Part shown: positions 5,598 to 8,925 of the stretch, in pieces | Layout: each line of letters starts with the position of its first letter | How positions within the stretch are numbered: position 1 is the stretch's first letter | Origin: an uncultured Micromonospora sp. | GTDB lineage: Bacteria > Actinomycetota > Actinomycetes > Mycobacteriales > Micromonosporaceae | Assembly (NCBI GenBank): GCA_937951935.1 | Contig: CALGAM010000079.1 | Coordinates: 1-8,925, forward strand | Length of the DNA stretch: 8,925 nucleotides | Direction: 5' to 3' | The notes under the pieces: model-generated | What the model saw: the letters and a program-made list of their open reading frames with translations, nothing else | Databases searched by the model: none | What the model was told of the DNA's origin: nothing | Made by a program: the position numbers and the translations under genes

Positions 5598-5723
5598 GTG
5601 ACTGACCGACGCGCGCCGGCTTCTCCGGCCGCGTTGCGCGCGGTCGGGCACGTCGGTCCCGCCCCGCACCGCGGTGTCCACCATGGTGACGACCGCACCG
5701 ACCCGGGCAGCGGGGCGGGCTGA
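5598..5723 (+). CDS. Small hypothetical ORF, 41 residues, translationally coupled to the TPR gene
   Basis: I do not recognise this protein. It reads MTDRRAPASPAALRAVGHVG and continues with a His/Gly/Asp-rich tail to a TGA at 5721-5723. There is no membrane segment, signal peptide or metal-binding cysteine. Evidence that it is translated: a GAGGT ribosome site seven bases before GTG 5598, and a TGATG junction in which its last base is the first base of the next gene's ATG. The frame of the large gene cannot extend upstream past a TGA at 5687-5689, so the small ORF is not simply its misread N-terminus. It may be a leader that feeds ribosomes to the large gene, or a small protein in its own right. 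An alternative is that the reading frame is an accident of GC-rich DNA. Confidence 0.5.
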   Translation: MTDRRAPASPAALRAVGHVGPAPHRGVHHGDDRTDPGSGAG

Positions 5724-8700
5724 TGAGCGAACGGTACCCGCACCGGTGGGGTGAGTCCGCCGAGCCGCCCTGGGCGGTCGAGCCGACCGCGGAGTGGCAA
5801 CCGCAGTTCCCCGGTCAGCGCTATCCGGGCGACATCGGACACCAGCGGCGACGGCCGCCACGACAGGGTGGACGGGGGCCGGTCGCGACCGGCCGCGCCA
5901 GCGTGCCGCCGTCGGTGCCCCAGCCCGGGCAGCCCGCGGGGCGTCACGCGCCGCCCCGCCCCGGCGGACCAGCCTCGCGGAACGGACGGGGTACCTCCCC
6001 CTCCCGATGGCACGACGGCCCGGAGGACTGGTACCCGGAGGACTGGTACGAGGCCCCGAACAGCTGGCGGGACGACCCGGACGACTGGTACGACGCCCCG
6101 GACGACTGGTACGACGCCCCGGACGACCGGCGGGACGACCCGGCCAACCGCTACGACGTGCCGGACGACCGGCACGACGGGGACAGGGGCCGGTTCCACC
6201 ACCCGTACGACGAACCCGACGACTGGGACGACGCACCGGACTGGGACCACCCGTCGAACTTCCGCGGCCGGCCGCCGGCCGACCACCGCCGACGCGGACC
6301 GGTACCGGCACGGGTCCGGGACGAGCACCGCGGTCCCGGTGTCGGCGACCCCGGTCGGCGCCGTGACCTCGCCGAACCCGACCCGGGACACGGGCTGTCC
6401 GACTCCCGTTCCCGCCCGGTGGCCGACGACCGGGTTCGGGGAGACCGACGCGTGGGACCGCCGCCCGGTGCCGGCGACCGGCTTCCGCCGCAGCGGCGTG
6501 GCCGGTGGCTGACCGGGCCACCGGCGGAGGAGACGCAGCCCCTGCCCGACCGCCGTCCCGGCCCGACGGCGCGCCGCCCGGGGCCGGCGGAGACCCGTGA
6601 CCACCCCGGAGGTCGGGGTGGCCCTCGGGTCCCCGCCGCCTTCACCGGTCCGGACGGCGCCGACGGCTGGGGCCCGCGACCGGGCGGGCGTCCGGTCCGG
6701 CCCGCCGACGGCGACCTGCCGCCGGGCCGCGTCCCGCCGCGTACCCGGTCCGACCGGCCGGGCCCCGACCTCGCCCCGCCGCCGGGCCGGCGGCCACCGG
6801 CGGGGACACCGCCCGCCCCGGGCTGGTTGGGCCCGCGTGGCCCGGTACCCGGGCACGAGCCGCCCCACGACGACCGCCGCCTCCCCGACGTGGAGTTCGG
6901 ACGTCCACCCGTGCGGGACGCCCGGACCGCACCGGGTCCGGGCGCTCGCCCGCAACCGGCGGAGCAGCCGCCGAGGCCGCTTCCGTTCGGCTACGACCGC
7001 CCGGGCCCCGAGACGCCACCCGGTCACGGGCGGCCGATCCCCGACGCCGCGCGGACCGCACCGCACCTGCCGGAGCCGGACGAGTTCCCCGGCCGGCGGG
7101 AGCGCCCCGTCTCCCCCGCCCCGGTCGGGCACGGTGCCGCAGGCCGCGGTACGCCGACCGGCCAGTCCCGGGCCGAGGAGCCGCCCCGGGCCGCGGAGCA
7201 GCGACCGGGCGAGTCGGTCGGCAGGGTCGCGCCGATCCGCCCCGGGCAGCCTGCACGGCAGCCTGACGCGGCCGATCAGCCCCGAGCCGTGGGATGGCTC
7301 ACCCCGGCCCGGCCCTCCGGACCACCCGCCCGGCCCGCAGAACCACCGGCACAGCCCGCCGAGCCACCGGCCCGGGCCGCCGATGCCGAGTCGCCGCGCC
7401 CGGCACCACCCCCCGCCCGGGGGCTGCGGCTGGAGTTCCTGCCGGCGCCGACACCTCCGCCGGCCGGGCCCACGGGCGAGGTCCCGCACACCGCCCCGGC
7501 CACCGGACCGGCCGCTGTCCCGCCGGCGGTCGTACCACCGGATGCCGCACCCGTCGTCGACCCCGCCTCGCCCACGCCCTCCGCCGGGTCGCCGACCGAG
7601 CCTGTCTCGACCGGCTCCGGACCGGGGCCCGGTGACGCGGACGACTCACGTGAGGAGACACCCGTACCCTCCATGCCGATGACCGGACCTGCTGCGGACC
7701 GCACCCATCCCGGCCCACTGGCCGACGCCGCACCTGCCTCGTCCACACCCGACCAGCCCGGGGCCGGCCCCGAGCCGCCCCGGGGCCCGGACGGCCGCAC
7801 CGACACGCCGGACCGGCCGGTGGTGGAGCCGGCCGCCGACGCGGCGGGACCGGCGGCGGAGCCGGGCAACCGGGTCGACGGGCATCCCGGCGGCACCGAA
7901 CGGCAGCCGGACGAACCGGCGGCCGTGGCCGTCGCCTCGTCCGCCGCGGCGGACGAGGCCGGTGTCCCGCCGTCTGCCGTGCCGGACCAGCGGACGCCGT
8001 CGGCCGGGCCCGTGGAGCGGGCCGACGACGCCACCGTCGCGTCCTCCCCCACACCGCGCTCACCCGGTGAGACCGGTGGGCGAACCTCCCCGGAGCCGAC
8101 CTCGGCCGTGCCGGCACAATCGACGCCGGACGGGGCGGACGCCGCCGCACCGACCACCAGGCCGCCGGTCGTCCCGGCGTCCGCCCCCGCCTCCGCAGCC
8201 GAACACGACACCCCCGATCCCGCCACACCTTCAGCCGTGACCCCGACCTCCACCCCACCGGCCGTGACACCAACCTCCGCATCCCGCGACACGACCTCCG
8301 ACACCACACCCGTCTCCGGTTCGCCCCTGGCCGGCTCGTCGGCGGGCTCCCCCGTCGCCGAGGCCAGCCCGGACACGGTGCGGCCCTCCGGTCCGGCCGC
8401 CGGCGCGGCGACCGCGCTGAGCGCGCCGACGATGCTCGCCCCGATCGTGCGTCCGAAGGCCGAGCAGGAGGCCGAGCCGAAGGCGGAGAAGAACACGCCG
8501 GAGTCGGAACTCCCCGACCCGGAGCAGGTGCTCGCGTCGTACCAGTGGCGGTTCCACCACGAGACGCTGCGCGAGCTGGTCGAGGACCCGGACGAACTCC
8601 GCCAGATCCGCGACCGGCTGACCGAGAAGCTCGAGTCGGCCAGGGACGACGCCTCCCGGGCCCGGCTGTTGAGCCTGCGGGCGGTCGTCTCCCGCATCCT

Positions 8701-8925
8701 CGGCGACCTGGGCAAGGCGCTCGCCGACGCCAAGCTGGCGCTGGCACACGCCGAGGCGACCGGCCAGCTGCGCCGGATCGCGATCGCCCAGGCCCGGCTG
8801 GCGCACGTCCTGCAGTGGCGTGGTGACTTCGCCGAGGCCGACCGCCTGTTCGCCGAGGCGAACTCGCCCGAGCTGCCCGACCGGCTCCGGGCGACCATGC
8901 ACGAGCACGCCGGCCGGTCCTGCTA
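5723..8925 (+). CDS. Very large low-complexity (disordered) protein with C-terminal TPR domain, 3' end outside window
   Basis: The frame is open for 1067 codons from ATG 5723 to the window edge without a stop. Residues 1 to about 911 are low-complexity, with no lysine or cysteine: an Arg/Pro/Gly/Asp part with Trp/Tyr repeats at 100-177, then Pro-rich sequence, then from about 613 a Pro/Ala/Ser/Thr part that is clearly acidic. No signal peptide or membrane helix is visible, so a cytoplasmic place is likely. A short charged linker (PKAEQEAEPKAEKN, 911-924) leads to a helical domain from about 940. TPR-like units are visible at about 980-1013 (SRILGDLGKALADAKLALAHAEA) and 1016-1049 (AHVLQWRGDFAEADRLFAEAN), with a third beginning at the edge. 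TPRs bind proteins, so a scaffold or adaptor role is inferred; no enzymatic domain is seen. Function unknown. It is coupled to the small ORF upstream and divergent from an ABC exporter. Confidence 0.8.
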   Translation, partial: MSERYPHRWGESAEPPWAVEPTAEWQPQFPGQRYPGDIGHQRRRPPRQGGRGPVATGRASVPPSVPQPGQPAGRHAPPRPGGPASRNGRGTSPSRWHDGPEDWYPEDWYEAPNSWRDDPDDWYDAPDDWYDAPDDRRDDPANRYDVPDDRHDGDRGRFHHPYDEPDDWDDAPDWDHPSNFRGRPPADHRRRGPVPARVRDEHRGPGVGDPGRRRDLAEPDPGHGLSDSRSRPVADDRVRGDRRVGPPPGAGDRLPPQRRGRWLTGPPAEETQPLPDRRPGPTARRPGPAETRDHPGGRGGPRVPAAFTGPDGADGWGPRPGGRPVRPADGDLPPGRVPPRTRSDRPGPDLAPPPGRRPPAGTPPAPGWLGPRGPVPGHEPPHDDRRLPDVEFGRPPVRDARTAPGPGARPQPAEQPPRPLPFGYDRPGPETPPGHGRPIPDAARTAPHLPEPDEFPGRRERPVSPAPVGHGAAGRGTPTGQSRAEEPPRAAEQRPGESVGRVAPIRPGQPARQPDAADQPRAVGWLTPARPSGPPARPAEPPAQPAEPPARAADAESPRPAPPPARGLRLEFLPAPTPPPAGPTGEVPHTAPATGPAAVPPAVVPPDAAPVVDPASPTPSAGSPTEPVSTGSGPGPGDADDSREETPVPSMPMTGPAADRTHPGPLADAAPASSTPDQPGAGPEPPRGPDGRTDTPDRPVVEPAADAAGPAAEPGNRVDGHPGGTERQPDEPAAVAVASSAAADEAGVPPSAVPDQRTPSAGPVERADDATVASSPTPRSPGETGGRTSPEPTSAVPAQSTPDGADAAAPTTRPPVVPASAPASAAEHDTPDPATPSAVTPTSTPPAVTPTSASRDTTSDTTPVSGSPLAGSSAGSPVAEASPDTVRPSGPAAGAATALSAPTMLAPIVRPKAEQEAEPKAEKNTPESELPDPEQVLASYQWRFHHETLRELVEDPDELRQIRDRLTEKLESARDDASRARLLSLRAVVSRILGDLGKALADAKLALAHAEATGQLRRIAIAQARLAHVLQWRGDFAEADRLFAEANSPELPDRLRATMHEHAGRSC
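6020..6253 (+). repeat. Trp-Tyr-Asp repeat block, with a 21-bp exact tandem repeat at its core
   Basis: This encodes residues 100-177 of the large protein. The unit is PDDWYDA or a decayed form of it: PEDWY, PEDWYEA, PDDWYDA, PDDWYDA, PDDRRDD, PANRYDV, PDDRHDG, PDDWDDA. Two copies are identical at DNA level (6077-6097 and 6098-6118), and a third starts at 6119 and diverges after nine bases. The mixture of exact and decayed copies suggests growth by slippage or unequal exchange. Confidence 0.85.
7334..7372 (+). repeat. PAEPPA duplicated motif in the disordered region
   Basis: PAEPPA is encoded at 7334-7351 and again at 7355-7372 with a 21-base period, embedded in ARPAEPPAQPAEPPARA. The codons differ between the copies, so this is an older or protein-level repeat. 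Confidence 0.6.
8234..8278 (+). repeat. AVTPTS duplicated motif in the disordered region
   Basis: AVTPTS is encoded at 8234-8251 and 8261-8278, a 27-base period, with TPP between the copies. It lies in the Ser/Thr/Pro-rich acidic part of the large protein, not far before the TPR domain. Confidence 0.6.

Noticed and set aside
6077..6130. Direct repeats resembling a short CRISPR array
   Set aside because: The 21-bp units are contiguous without spacers, in frame, and encode a coherent repeated peptide.
6306..6317. Exact copy of the terminator arm CGGCACGGGTCC inside the TPR gene
   Set aside because: There is no matching second arm nearby and it is in coding sequence. A 12-base GC-rich match is plausible by chance here.
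5504..7489. Open frame of 661 codons on the minus strand opposite the large TPR gene
   Set aside because: Its valine/arginine-rich sequence is the mirror of the plus-strand repeats, and it overlaps the start of the ABC operon and its ribosome site. The plus frame is open over the whole 3.2 kb and ends in a recognisable TPR domain. GC-rich DNA lacks stops on both strands, so this is a shadow.
7276..8898. Open frame of 540 codons on the minus strand, Ser/Gly/Ala-rich
   Set aside because: It is antisense to the acidic part and TPR domain of the large gene, has no recognisable domain, and its composition is what complementing that sequence gives.

Overview
The window is very GC-rich, with codon third positions almost all G or C, GTG starts, many short gene overlaps and at least one probable leaderless gene. 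Together with an actinobacterial-type MurA and a DUF3043 protein, this points to an actinomycete. Micromonosporaceae (Micromonospora/Salinispora type) is my best guess, but the sequence does not prove the genus.

Layout. (1) Positions 1-1126, plus strand: the C-terminal third of murA (cell-wall synthesis), a strong hairpin, then a small two-helix DUF3043 membrane protein that looks leaderless. A 15-bp-stem hairpin at 1161-1221 separates it from the convergent minus-strand genes. (2) Positions 1229-2842: azlC-azlD on the minus strand, a two-component branched-chain amino-acid exporter of the AzlCD type. A divergent XRE/cupin regulator faces it. The short divergent region holds a clear 20-bp inverted repeat exactly between the -35 and -10 of the azlC promoter, a textbook layout for local repression. 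(3) Positions 2755-5499, minus strand: a tightly overlapped three-gene ABC-2 exporter (permease, permease, ATPase; COG4587/COG3694/COG4586 type). The ATPase gene runs 88 bp into the 3' end of the convergent regulator gene. (4) Positions 5598-8925, plus strand, divergent from the ABC operon: a 41-codon ORF with a good ribosome binding site, joined by a TGATG stop-start to a very large open frame that runs off the window. That frame encodes about 910 residues of low-complexity Pro/Arg/Asp/Ala sequence without a lysine or cysteine, including a Trp-Tyr-Asp tandem repeat block, followed by a helical tetratricopeptide (TPR) domain.

Most of the window is ordinary actinomycete chromosome: housekeeping, an amino-acid exporter with its own regulator, and a drug-type ABC exporter. 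The parts that deserve a second look are the disordered TPR protein with its coupled leader ORF, the operator in the azlC promoter, and the convergent overlap of regulator and ATPase genes. I see no RNA genes, insertion sequences, CRISPR arrays, attachment sites or origins. I did not find convincing evidence of a complete new biological system; the TPR protein is the best candidate for one, and its most informative part lies beyond the window.
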